The notes under the pieces were generated by a model. It saw only the letters and a program-made list of their open reading frames with translations. It was not told where the DNA came from and did no database searches. DNA of 64,000 nt from an uncultured Rhodospirillaceae bacterium (GTDB lineage: Bacteria > Pseudomonadota > Alphaproteobacteria > Azospirillales > Azospirillaceae), in assembly GCA_937927415.1 (NCBI GenBank), contig CALBDS010000061.1, forward strand, positions 62,001-126,000, written 5' to 3'. Positions within the stretch are counted from its first letter, which is position 1. The number at the start of each line of letters is the position of its first letter. Below are positions 33,433 through 43,371 of this stretch, piece after piece. The position numbers and the translations under genes were made by a program.

Positions 33433-33780
33433 CTATCGGGTGATCGACAGGCACGGATGATTCGCCTCGATCAGGTCCCGCCTTCCGGCCGACGCCCATC
33501 GACCGGAGGCCTTGCGCAAAAAATCCCGTTCCACGACCAACTGGCCGATCATGGCGTGCAGCTTCTCCACCTCGCCATGATGGTTGGATTCGGCGGCTTC
33601 CCCCTTGCCGGAGAACACCCCGGCCATCCCCTCAATCGCCTGCTTCTTCCAAGCGTTGATCTGCGTCTGATGAACGCCGTGCTTGGCGACCCGCTGCGAC
33701 ACCGTCAGCTCGCCCCGGATCGCCTCCAGCGCCACCTTCGCCTTGAACTCCGCCGAATACCGCTCCCGTTTCTCCGTCAT
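33433..33780 (-). CDS. IS3-family transposase OrfA
   Basis: A 115-residue helix-turn-helix protein MTEKRERYSAEFKAKVALEA with the typical OrfA leucine zipper (EVEKLHAMIGQLVVERDFLRK). It recognises the IS ends and normally works with OrfB. It is terminated by TAG directly before the OrfB N-terminus, in the same reading frame, a slightly unusual arrangement for IS3 elements, which usually use a -1 frame. Confidence 0.88.
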   Translation of the reverse strand: MTEKRERYSAEFKAKVALEAIRGELTVSQRVAKHGVHQTQINAWKKQAIEGMAGVFSGKGEAAESNHHGEVEKLHAMIGQLVVERDFLRKASGRWASAGRRDLIEANHPCLSITR

Positions 33781-33893
33781 CGGGTCCGTCCTTCATCCTG
33801 GGCGAACCAAGTTTATCCGACTGTCCGGGAAACGGGGACCAGCTCACCGTCAACAGCGGCGGCAATCCGCCGCAAAGTGTGGGGAAATGAAAA

Positions 33894-33934
33894 AGGCTAG
33901 AGCGGATTTCATAAGAAAATCAACGCTCTAGCCT
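33894..33934 (-). terminator. intrinsic terminator of tRNA-Ser
   Basis: On the minus strand AGGCTAGAGCG and CGCTCTAGCCT form an 11-bp stem followed by TTTTTC, starting 8 nt after the tRNA CCA end. Confidence 0.8.
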
Positions 33935-33941
33935 GATTTTG

Positions 33942-34032
33942 TGGCGGAGGGAGAGGGATTCGAACCCTCGATACCCTTTTGGGGTATACTCACTTTCCAG
34001 GCGAGCGCCTTCGACCACTCGGCCATCCCTCC
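33942..34032 (-). tRNA. tRNA-Ser (anticodon GGA)
   Basis: Reading the minus strand, GGAGGGATGGCCGAGTGG begins a class II tRNA with a long variable arm (TATACCCC/GGGGTATC hairpin region). The anticodon stem-loop is CTCGC-CTGGAAA-GTGAG with anticodon GGA, the T arm contains GGTTCGAATCC, and an encoded CCA ends the gene. The acceptor stem pairs GGAGGGA with TCCCTCC. Its 3' end faces the IS3 element and accessory block, a usual arrangement for island insertion sites. Confidence 0.95.
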
Positions 34033-34144
34033 GGCGCGGCGCGGAACTTACTCAGGCCGCGCTTCCGGTGCAAGCACTTCTTTCATGCCCCCGTCATTTT
34101 TTTCGGCCCCGTCATTTTTCGGCGGCGCGAAAAAGCGGCCCCGC

Positions 34145-34399
34145 TCAGGCATGGGAAAAGCCGCACACATGGCCCGAGGAATCGCCGGAGCCACCGCCGG
34201 TCCCGTCGCCACCCCCCTCGCCGCCGTTGCGGCGGCCCAGCCAGGCCCACACCTTCTCGTGCAAGTGATAGGCAAAGGTGTTGCACAGCGGTTCCACCAC
34301 GGCGACCGTTCCCCCCACCGTGATGCTGCCGGTCAACAGGTACCCGACCGTGAACGCGACGGTGAAGTGCACGCAGGCAAAGGTGAAGGTCTTCGTCAT
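34145..34399 (-). CDS. DUF2061 membrane protein
   Basis: An 84-residue protein. The first 55 residues match DUF2061: TFACVHFTVAFTVGYLLTGSITVGGTVAVVEPLCNTFAYHLHEKVW, giving two membrane helices and the conserved YHLHEKVW. The C-terminal 30 residues are Gly/Ser-rich (NGGEGGGDGTGGGSGDSSGH). The function of the family is unknown. It stands alone between tRNA-Ser and the hydrolase gene. Confidence 0.85.
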   Translation of the reverse strand: MTKTFTFACVHFTVAFTVGYLLTGSITVGGTVAVVEPLCNTFAYHLHEKVWAWLGRRNGGEGGGDGTGGGSGDSSGHVCGFSHA

Positions 34400-34498
34400 G
34401 GCGGGATGCTCCCCGGTCCGGGTTTAGAATGAGAATAAGTTACAACAACGCCTCTCTCAGGTCCAATCGTAACATCCCACCAGAGCGATAGGTTCCGC

Positions 34499-35356
34499 CT
34501 ATGGCGTCAGCGCCGCGTGCACCTCGGCCACCGTGCGGCACATAAGCGCGATGTCCTGATCGCGGGACAGGCGGTGGTCGCCGTCCTTCACCAGCGTCAG
34601 GCGCACATCGCGGCTGGTCAGGGCGGCGGACAGGCGCAGGCTGGTTTCCCATGGCACATCGTGGTCCTCCTGCCCGTGCAGCAGGCGCACCGGCCCTTCG
34701 AAGGCGACCGGCCCCCGCAGCAGCAGGTGTTTGCGCCCCTCCTCCACCAGAGCCAGGGTGATCGGTTTCGGCTCGTCGAAATAGGCGGATGGGCGATTCC
34801 ACCGCCCGTCCCGCTGAAGGACGGCGCGGATCTCCGCACCGATGCCGTTCCAGATGAGATCCTCGGTGAAGTCGGGGGCCGAGGCGATGCCCACCAGACC
34901 GGCCACCCGCCGGGGCCGCCGCAACACCGCCAGCAGCATCATCCAGCCGCCCATCGACGATCCCACCAGGATCTGCGGCCCCGTGGTCACCGCGTCCAGC
35001 ACCGCCACCGCATCGTCGGCCCAGGCGCCGATGGTGCCCTCTTCGAACAGCCCGCCGGACTGGCCGTGGCCGCGGTAATCGAAACGGGTGCAGGCGATTC
35101 CCCGGCCCGCCGCCCACCGTTCCAGCGCCACCGCCTTGGTGCCGGTCATGTCGGACATGAAGCCGCCCAGGAACATCACCCCCGGCCCCCGCTGTCCCGG
35201 TGCTGCCGGTGTGTGGTGCCAGGCGATGGACACACCGTCGCGGGTCAGCGTTCCGGCAGAACCGCCGCCCTCGGCGGCTTGAAGGCCCTCGGCGGCTTGG
35301 AGATTGCTCCCGGCTGGGCTATGGTGCGCGCCGCCCGGCGCGGTGCTGTCGTTCAT
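34499..35356 (-). CDS. alpha/beta hydrolase
   Basis: A 285-residue serine hydrolase, probably cytoplasmic. The nucleophile elbow is GSSMGG (Ser about 134); FDYRGHGQSGG precedes it. The Asp is in LLHGQEDHDVPW and the His in VKDGDHRLSRDQD. The N-terminal 40 residues are low complexity and contain the tandem duplication LQAAEG-LQAAEG, so the start could be shorter. It resembles ABHD10-like thioesterases. It is divergent from the glycosyltransferase gene. Confidence 0.88.
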   Translation of the reverse strand: MNDSTAPGGAHHSPAGSNLQAAEGLQAAEGGGSAGTLTRDGVSIAWHHTPAAPGQRGPGVMFLGGFMSDMTGTKAVALERWAAGRGIACTRFDYRGHGQSGGLFEEGTIGAWADDAVAVLDAVTTGPQILVGSSMGGWMMLLAVLRRPRRVAGLVGIASAPDFTEDLIWNGIGAEIRAVLQRDGRWNRPSAYFDEPKPITLALVEEGRKHLLLRGPVAFEGPVRLLHGQEDHDVPWETSLRLSAALTSRDVRLTLVKDGDHRLSRDQDIALMCRTVAEVHAALTP

Positions 35357-35427
35357 CCGTGTTTCCTCCCGTCGGGATGATGCATCGTCACACTCGGCCA
35401 CCACCGTTTCAGGCCCGGAGCAGCCTT

Positions 35428-36657
35428 ATGCCGTCGGACACCGACACTACCACCCCCGCATCCTCCGGCGACATTTCCGGCCAGCCCCCCGCCGCCCCCG
35501 ACTGGCACAGCCCCGGCAAACGCCCGCCGGTGGTGCTCCAGGTGGTGCCGGCGCTGGTCACCGGCGGGGCCGAGCGCGGGTGCATCGACGTGGCGCTGGC
35601 GCTGAAGGCGGCGGGGGCCATGCCCCTGGTGGCCTCGGCGGGCGGACCGATGGTGCACGAGCTGGAACGGGCCGGCATCACCCACATCACCCTGCCGCTG
35701 ACCACCAAGAACCCGCTGAAGATCCTGCGCAACGCGCGCGCCCTGGCCGCCATCATCCGGGACCACAAGGTCGATATCGTCCACGCCCGCAGCCGCGCCC
35801 CGGCGTGGAGCGCCTATCTGGCCTGCCGCCGCACGGGTGCGCGGTACATGACCACCTTCCACGCCCCCTATAATTTCGGCTCCGGGATCAAGCGCCGGTA
35901 CAATGCGGTGATGGCGCGGGGGGAACGCATCATCGCCATTTCCGGCTTCATCCGCGACCACATCCTGTCCAGCTACGGCGATATCGTCGATCCCGCGCGG
36001 ATCCGCGTGATCCACCGCGGCATCGACACCGAGGTGTTCGCCCCCGAACGGGTCACCCCCGCCCGCATGGCCCAGCTTGCCACCCAATGGCGGGTTCCCG
36101 ACGACCGCCCGGTGATCCTGCTGCCGGGCCGGCTGACCCGGTGGAAGGGGCAGGTGGTGATGATCGACGCCCTGGCCAAGCTGGGGCGCAAGGATGTGCG
36201 TTGCCTGCTGGTGGGGTCGGACCAGGGGCGCACCGGCTACCGCAGCGAGTTGGAATCCCGCATCCGCAAGGCGGGGCTGGAGGGGGTGGTCCATATGACC
36301 GACCACTGCAACGACATGGCCGCCGCCTATCGCCTGTCCACCGTGGTGGTGTCGGCCTCCCGCGAGCCGGAAGCCTTCGGCCGGGTGATCGTGGAGGCAC
36401 AGGCCATGGGTCGCCCGGTGATCGTCACCTCCATCGGCGCCTATCAGGAAACGGTGATTCCGGGGGAAACCGCGTGGGTGGTGCCCCCCGACGATCCCGA
36501 TTCCCTGGCCCAGGCCCTGGCCCAGGCGCTGGACATGCCGGTGGAGCAGCGCGACGCCATCGGCGCCCACGCCCGCGCCTTCGTCGCCAGCCGCTACACC
36601 AAGACCCGCATGTGCGCCGACACGCTGGCGGTGTACGACGAATTGCTGAACGCCTGA
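35428..36657 (+). CDS. glycosyltransferase family 4 (GT-B)
   Basis: A 409-residue retaining glycosyltransferase. The N-terminal Rossmann half has VVLQVVPALVTGGAERGCIDVAL, a GGAE donor-side motif. The C-terminal half has ILLPGRLTRWKGQVVMIDAL and the E-X7-E motif in EPEAFGRVIVEAQAMGRPVI. The first 30 residues are a polar extension. It probably adds a sugar to lipopolysaccharide or an exopolysaccharide; the acceptor is unknown and no other polysaccharide genes are adjacent. Confidence 0.92.
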   Translation: MPSDTDTTTPASSGDISGQPPAAPDWHSPGKRPPVVLQVVPALVTGGAERGCIDVALALKAAGAMPLVASAGGPMVHELERAGITHITLPLTTKNPLKILRNARALAAIIRDHKVDIVHARSRAPAWSAYLACRRTGARYMTTFHAPYNFGSGIKRRYNAVMARGERIIAISGFIRDHILSSYGDIVDPARIRVIHRGIDTEVFAPERVTPARMAQLATQWRVPDDRPVILLPGRLTRWKGQVVMIDALAKLGRKDVRCLLVGSDQGRTGYRSELESRIRKAGLEGVVHMTDHCNDMAAAYRLSTVVVSASREPEAFGRVIVEAQAMGRPVIVTSIGAYQETVIPGETAWVVPPDDPDSLAQALAQALDMPVEQRDAIGAHARAFVASRYTKTRMCADTLAVYDELLNA

Positions 36658-36710
36658 TCCCGCCCCTTCCATTCACCCGGCATTCAGGCGGATGCGGATA
36701 AGGTTGAGGC

Positions 36711-37154
36711 ATGATGTTCCGCACCCTCCCCCGCCTTCTGCTGTCCGCGCTGCTCGCCGCCGTCCTGGTGACGGGAACCGCCGTGGCCGACGATGACGAC
36801 GACGGCCACGGGGAACGCATCCGCCACCGGGAACGCGACCGGCAGCACGGTTCCGATTCGGATCGTGACCATGACCACGACCGCGCCCGCGCCGCCCTTC
36901 AGGCCGGCGACATCGTGCCGCTGCAACGGGTTCTCGACACGGTGTACGCTCACTTCGACGGCGTGCTTCTGGAAGTCGAACTCGAATACGAGGACGACCA
37001 TGCCAAGGGAAAGGGACCGGGCTGGCTCTATGAGGTGAAGATGCGCACCCCCCAGGGTGCCGTCATCAAACTCTATTACGACGCCCGCAACGGCGCCCTG
37101 ATCGGAACCCGCGGCCGCGGGGTGGACTCCGCCCGCCGCCCGCCGCCGCGCTGA
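36711..37154 (+). CDS. exported PepSY-domain protein with acidic/His-rich linker
   Basis: A 147-residue protein: signal peptide (FRTLPRLLLSALLAAVLVTG), a highly charged Asp/His/Arg segment (DDDDDGHGERIRHRERDRQ), then a PepSY domain (ALQAGDIVPLQRVLDTVYAHF...VELEYEDD...WLYEVKMRTPQG...LYYDARNGALIG). PepSY genes of this kind commonly precede PhoPQ/QseBC-like pairs, as here, and may modulate the sensor kinase in the periplasm. The Asp/His tract could bind divalent metal. The regulator gene begins 13 nt later. Confidence 0.88.
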   Translation: MMFRTLPRLLLSALLAAVLVTGTAVADDDDDGHGERIRHRERDRQHGSDSDRDHDHDRARAALQAGDIVPLQRVLDTVYAHFDGVLLEVELEYEDDHAKGKGPGWLYEVKMRTPQGAVIKLYYDARNGALIGTRGRGVDSARRPPPR

Positions 37155-37167
37155 CGGACGGAACACC

Positions 37168-37826
<659 letters not shown>

Positions 37827-37830
<4 letters not shown>

Positions 37831-39176
37831 TCCGGCGTTCCGTCCGGTCGCTGGGGTTCCGGCTGGTGGCCGGGGCGGCGCTGTGGATCACGGCAGCACT
37901 GGCCGCATCGTGGGTCGGCATGACCGCCCTGTTCCACGCCCATGTGGCCGCCACGGTGGAAGACGGGCTGGCCAACGATCTCGACCGGCTGCTGGCCGCC
38001 CTGGAAACCGGCCCGGACGGCGGGCTGATCCTGCCGCAACGGCTGTCGGACCCGCAATTCGACCGCCCCTTCTCCGGCCGTTACTGGCAGGTGATGGTGG
38101 CGGGGCGCCCGCCGCTGCGCTGCCGGTCCCTGTGGGACGCGGTGCTGGAAATGCCGGACGACGGCGTGCCCGACGGCACCCTGCACCGCCACCAAGCGAC
38201 CGGACCGAAGGGCGAACAACTGGTGGCGGTGGAGCGCACGGTCACCCTGCCCGATCTGGCCGATCCGGTGCGGGTCATCGTGGCGGTGGACGCCGGGGTC
38301 ATCGACCGGGCCGAGGCACAGTTCCGCTGGGCCGCCGCCCTGTCGCTGGCGGTGCTGGGGGCCGGGCTGGTTCTGGCGGTTCTGGTTCAGGTGCGCTTTG
38401 GCCTGCGCCCGCTGTCGCGGTTGCGGGCGGCGCTGAACGCGGTGCGCGACGGCTCCAGCCCCACCGTCACCGGCCAGTGGCCGGCGGAGGTGGCGCCGCT
38501 GGTGGCCGACCTCAACGCGCTGATCGACCATGACGCCGCCGTGGTCGCCCGTGCCCGCGCCCAAGCGGGCGATCTGGCCCACGCGCTGAAAACCCCGCTG
38601 ACCGTGCTGGCCAACGAAGCCGCCGAACGGCCCGATCAGGTGCCGCGGCTGGTGGAGGTGATGCGCCGCCACATCGACCGCCATCTGGCCCGCGCGCGGG
38701 CCGCCGGCAGTGCCGCCGTGCCCGGTGCGCGCACCGACGCGGCGTCGCTGGCCCAAGGGATCGGGCGGGCCATCGGCGGGCTGGCGCGCAGCCGCGGCGT
38801 GACGGTGGATGTGGACACCGGCACCGCCCCCGCCATTTTCCGCGGCGACCGCGAGGATCTGGCGGAAATGCTGGGAAATCTGATGGAAAACGCCGCCAAA
38901 TGGGCCACGTCGCGGGTGCGGGTGACCATTGCCCCCACCGCGGCCGGCACGGCGGCGCGCCTGCGCATCCGGGTGGAGGATGACGGCCCCGGCCTGCCCC
39001 CCGCCCGGCGGGAAGCGGTGTTCACCCGCGGCGTGCGGCTGGACGAGGATATGCCCGGATCCGGCCTTGGCCTGACCATCGTGCGGGATCTGGCCTCCTG
39101 CTACGGCGGCACCGTCACGCTGGAGGACTCAAGTCTGGGCGGGCTGGCCGCGGTGCTGGATCTGCCGGGAGCATAG
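37827..39176 (+). CDS. sensor histidine kinase (PhoQ-like)
   Basis: A 449-residue membrane kinase with TM1 (VAGAALWITAALAASWVGMTAL), a periplasmic domain including SDPQFDRPFSGRYWQVMVAGRP as in PhoQ-type sensors, TM2 (LSLAVLGAGLVLAVLVQVRFGL) and HAMP. The phospho-acceptor His (about 252) is in HALKTPLTVLANEA and the ATPase domain has NLMENAAKWA, VEDDGPGLP and GSGLGLTIV. The HALKTPL form is characteristic of the PhoQ-type subgroup. A terminator follows. Confidence 0.94.
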
Positions 39177-39181
39177 AAAAA

Positions 39182-39207
39182 AACCGGGTCCGCGAACGGA
39201 CCCGGTT
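39182..39207. terminator. terminator between convergent kinase and Lrp-family genes
   Basis: AACCGGGTCCG, loop CGAA, CGGACCCGGTT: a perfect 11-bp stem with a stable tetraloop, flanked by an A run on one side and T-containing sequence on the other. Confidence 0.88.
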
Positions 39208-39229
39208 CATCCCGGCTGGGGATGGAGGA

Positions 39230-39757
39230 TTACTCCTCCACCTCTTCCTCGTCATCCTCCAGGCTCTCGGGGATGTCGGGGGAATCCACGTCGATGGGAA
39301 CGCCCGGCACGTGCTTGGACGAGCGGATCGACAGCGCCGACTTCACATGAGCCACGTTGGGGGCGCAGGTGAGCTTGGTGGTCAGGAACCGCTGATAATC
39401 GTCCCAGTCCTCGGCCACGATCTTCAGCAGGAAATCGAACTCGCCGGCCAGCATGTTGCATTCGCGAACAAGGGGCCAGGAGTTGACGAGATCCTCGAAT
39501 TTCTTTAGGTCGGCTTCGGCCTGGCTGGACAACCCGACCTGAGCGAACACGGTGACACCGAACCCCAACGCATCGGGATTGATGTCGGCGTGATAGCCCC
39601 GGATAAAGCCGGATTCTTCCAGCGCACGCACGCGGCGCAGACAGGGGGGAGCGGAAATGCCGGCACGCCGGGCCAGTTCCACGTTGGTCATCCGACCGTC
39701 GTTCTGCAGGTCACGCAGAATGCGCCGGTCAATTCGGTCGAGTTTTACCCGCCGCAT
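39230..39757 (-). CDS. Lrp/AsnC family transcriptional regulator
   Basis: A 175-residue protein. The N-terminal HTH is LDRIDRRILRDLQNDGRMTNVELARRAGISAPPCLRRVRALEESGFIRGY. The C-terminal RAM ligand-binding domain follows (VTVFAQVGL...NMLAGEFDFLLKIVAEDWDDYQRF). A distinctive acidic tail DDEEEVEE ends the protein. It probably controls amino acid metabolism genes and binds an amino acid. It is divergent from the ELM1-family gene; the start MRRVKLDRID is family-typical. Confidence 0.95.
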   Translation of the reverse strand: MRRVKLDRIDRRILRDLQNDGRMTNVELARRAGISAPPCLRRVRALEESGFIRGYHADINPDALGFGVTVFAQVGLSSQAEADLKKFEDLVNSWPLVRECNMLAGEFDFLLKIVAEDWDDYQRFLTTKLTCAPNVAHVKSALSIRSSKHVPGVPIDVDSPDIPESLEDDEEEVEE

Positions 39758-39919
39758 GTTTTACTCAACTGTTTCCGGGGTAGGTTCTGGGAAAGGATAT
39801 TACACAGTGAGGGCTTCCCCGCCAAGCGGCAAGACCGGAAAGTCCATGCGGAATTTTTGCAATGCCGTATTTTCCCTGGAACATAGCGGCACCGTGCCGC
39901 ATCAGACGAGAGGCCCCCG

Positions 39920-40894
39920 ATGACATGCTGGGTTATAACCGACGGCAAAGCCGGGATGGAAAACCAATGTCTGGGCCTGGCGGAGGCTCTGGAGGCTGAC
40001 GTGGTGGTCAAGCGTGTGCACTTGCGCAATCCCTGGCGGCGACTCAGCCCTTATTTGCACCTGGGCGCCCGTTTTGCCGCCGACACGGGCGGCGACCCCA
40101 TCGCCCCGCCGTGGCCCGAGATTGCCATCGGTTGCGGGCGGCAGGCGATTCCCCCCCTGATCGCCATCCGGCAGGCATCGCGCGGGCGCTGTTTCACCAT
40201 TTATCTGCAAGATCCGCGAATCAGCGCCCGCCATTTCGATCTGGTGGTGCCGCCGGAACACGACCGGCTGCGCGGCCCCAACGTGGTGACCACCCGCGGG
40301 GCACTCCACCGCGTCACCCCCGCCGTGCTGGCCGCGGCGGCGGAGCGATTCGCGCCGTCCCTGTCCGCCCTGCCCCACCCGCGGGTGGCGGTTCTGATCG
40401 GGGGCAGCAGTGCCGCCTATCACCTGACGCCGATCATCATGGGCGACGTGGCCGACCGGCTGACCGCCCTGGCCCAGGCGGGGGCCGGGCTGATGGTCAC
40501 CACTTCCCGCCGCACGGGGGCCGACAACACGGCGATCCTGCGGGCGCGGCTGGACGGGCAGGAGAACGTCGCCTTCTGGGACGGCACGGGGGAGAACCCC
40601 TATTTCGCCTATCTGGGGCTGGCCGACGCCATCGTCGTCACCTGCGACAGCACCAACATGGTCAGCGAGGCGTGCTCGACCGGCAAGCCCGTCCATGTGA
40701 TCGAGCTGGAGGGCGGAACGCCCAAGTTCCGCCGCTTCCTGGATGGGCTGTACGGGGCCGGGCTGGCCCGCCCCTTCACCGGCGTGCTGGAAAGCTGGCG
40801 TTACGAGCCGCTGAACGAACCCGCCCGCATCGCGGCGGAGGTGCGGCGGCGCATGGCAACCCGGCCGGGAGAATTACCGCAAACAACAGTGTAA
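39920..40894 (+). CDS. ELM1/GtrOC1 family protein (DUF1022, GT-B-like)
   Basis: A 324-residue protein beginning MTCWVITDGKAGMENQCLGLAEAL, with LQDPRISARHFDLVVPPEHD, VAVLIGGSSAAYHL, TTSRRTG and ADAIVVTCDSTNMVSEACSTGKPVHVIEL, the signature of the mitochondrial fission ELM1 family in alphaproteobacteria. The fold is GT-B glycosyltransferase-like, suggesting a nucleotide-sugar enzyme for cell-surface glycans. The activity is unproven. It sits next to trxB, and the 67-nt gap suggests co-expression. Confidence 0.9.
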   Translation: MTCWVITDGKAGMENQCLGLAEALEADVVVKRVHLRNPWRRLSPYLHLGARFAADTGGDPIAPPWPEIAIGCGRQAIPPLIAIRQASRGRCFTIYLQDPRISARHFDLVVPPEHDRLRGPNVVTTRGALHRVTPAVLAAAAERFAPSLSALPHPRVAVLIGGSSAAYHLTPIIMGDVADRLTALAQAGAGLMVTTSRRTGADNTAILRARLDGQENVAFWDGTGENPYFAYLGLADAIVVTCDSTNMVSEACSTGKPVHVIELEGGTPKFRRFLDGLYGAGLARPFTGVLESWRYEPLNEPARIAAEVRRRMATRPGELPQTTV

Positions 40895-40961
40895 TTTCGC
40901 CCCGACCGCCGACGAACTATATCAATGGGCGGATGCTACGTGTTCTTTCGAGACGGACCCC

Positions 40962-41840
40962 ATGCCCACCACCCATCGCACCAAGGTTCTCATCATCGGT
41001 TCCGGCCCGGCGGGTTACACCGCCGCCATCTACACCGCCCGCGCCAACCTTCAGCCGCTGCTGGTGCAGGGGCTGCAGCCCGGCGGCCAGCTCACCATCA
41101 CCACCGAGGTTGAGAACTACCCCGGCTTCGCCGAGCCGGTGATGGGTCCCTGGCTGATGGAGCAGATGCAAAAGCAGGCCGAGCATGTGGGCACCACGCT
41201 GGCCTATGACATCATCACCGACATCGACGTGTCCCAGCGCCCCTTCGTGTGCCGGGGCGACAGCGGCGACACCTATGTCGCCGACACGGTGGTGGTGTGC
41301 ACCGGCGCTCAGGCCCGCTGGCTGGGCATCGACAGCGAGCAGCGTTACAACGGCCGCGGCGTGTCGGCCTGCGCCACCTGCGACGGCTTCTTCTTCCGCG
41401 GCAAGCGGGTGGCGGTGGTCGGCGGCGGCAACAGCGCGGTGGAAGAGGCGCTCTACCTCGCCAACATCGTGGACAAGGTGACGGTGGTCCACCGCCGCGA
41501 CAGCTTCCGCGCCGAACGCATCCTGCAGGACCGCCTGTTCAAGCACCCCAAGGTCGAGGTGGTGTGGAACCATGTGGTGGACGAGATCCTGGGCGGCCCC
41601 GGTCCCAACGACGGGGTGACCGGCCTGCGCCTGCGCAGCACCGCCGACGGCTCCACCCGCAGCATCGACCTGGACGGCGTGTTCATCGCCATCGGCCACA
41701 GCCCGGCGACCGCCCTGTTCCGGGGCAAGCTGGACATGGACGCCGAGGGCTATCTGGTCACCCGCCCCGATTCCACCGCCACCAACATCCCCGGCATCTT
41801 CGCCGCCTTCACTGAACCAAACCTCCCCCTGGCTGCGTAA
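40962..41840 (+). pseudogene. trxB: thioredoxin reductase, 3'-truncated resident copy
   Basis: The first roughly 283 residues are a normal TrxB: FAD motif VLIIGSGPAGYTAAIYTARA, redox motif SACATCDGFFFRGK, NADPH motif VAVVGGGNSAVEEAL and FIAIGHSPATALF. Translation then breaks at TNIPGIFAA. Instead of the FAD-binding AGDV and the final 35 residues it reads FTEPNLPLAA and stops. The C-terminal FAD-contact segment is missing, so the protein is probably inactive. The break coincides with the island boundary, and a complete divergent copy begins 97 nt later. Confidence 0.9.
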
Positions 41841-41844
41841 ATAC

Positions 41845-41874
41845 AAACCCACGCCCCGCAGCAGGCCTGGGTTT
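41845..41874. terminator. hairpin at island junction
   Basis: AAACCCA and TGGGTTT flank a 16-nt GC-rich loop just after the truncated trxB stop. It may be a weak terminator or part of the element end. Confidence 0.4.
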
Positions 41875-41936
41875 CTATCTGTGCGGCTAAGATGCACACC
41901 TGAGCACATTCAATCCCTGGAAGCAGAGCCCCCACC

Positions 41937-42941
<1,005 letters not shown>

Positions 42942-42982
42942 CGCCCGGGTCGGCACAGCACCTTTTACGCCACGCACCCAAC

Positions 42983-43014
42983 ACGGGGCTGCTGCCTTCC
43001 CGCAGCGGCCCCGT
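42983..43014 (+). terminator. terminator after island trxB
   Basis: ACGGGGCTGCTGC and GCAGCGGCCCCGT form a long stem with one mismatch and a CTTCCC loop, followed by TTGCAT, 41 nt after the trxB stop. Confidence 0.7.
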
Positions 43015-43194
43015 TTGCATACGTCCAGGGGCAACTTGGCGCAAATCAACGGCCAAGTATGGCAGGTGCCATTCGCCGGTCCCCTCATTCCAGTGCGACA
43101 CTGTGAACTCCTTGATCCAGCTTATGCGCAAGGATTCGTTAAAGGTATCCTGCTGAAGCTCTGGTCGCGCATTTCAACACGGCGGGCGAGAGCG

Positions 43195-43371
43195 ATGGCG
43201 GATCACGACCACCTCAAGGGGTTCGCGGGGACCCAAACAGGTGCACTGGCAACGGCGATCATCGACGAGTTCACGGCGTGCTGCCGCGGCTCTGACGTAA
43301 CCCCGGCGGAATACGCGCAGCGCCTGCGGCAGATCCTCGAAGCCCGCTTCGCTGAGGAGATGGGCGAATGA
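43195..43371 (+). CDS. small protein coupled to SMC-like ATPase gene
   Basis: A 58-residue protein MADHDHLKGFAGTQTGALATAIIDEFTACCRG... with LRQILEARFAEEMGE at the end. It is helical and acidic and I do not recognise it. Its stop overlaps the ATPase start by 4 nt (ATGA at 43368-43371), so the two are translationally coupled and probably form one system. The frame is open further upstream, but that part overlaps the trxB terminator region and lacks a ribosome site. Confidence 0.65.
   Translation: MADHDHLKGFAGTQTGALATAIIDEFTACCRGSDVTPAEYAQRLRQILEARFAEEMGE

Larger units (their letters stand above)
32578..33846 (-). mobile_element. IS3-family insertion sequence (about 1.27 kb)
   Basis: Ends were inferred from related terminal repeats: TGAGAGGGTCCC at 32578 and, on the opposite strand, TGAGCTGGTCCCC ending at 33846. 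Both are followed by TTTCCCGGACAG and, further in, CTTGGTTC. Between them lie OrfA and a frameshifted OrfB on the minus strand. No convincing target-site duplication is visible (flanks CTG and CCG), so it may be old or rearranged. It separates the signalling cluster from tRNA-Ser. Confidence 0.8.

Noticed and set aside
25620..33941. Classical integrase-driven island at tRNA-Ser
   Set aside because: The position beside the tRNA 3' end is suggestive, but no integrase gene and no direct repeat of the tRNA end at the far side were found.
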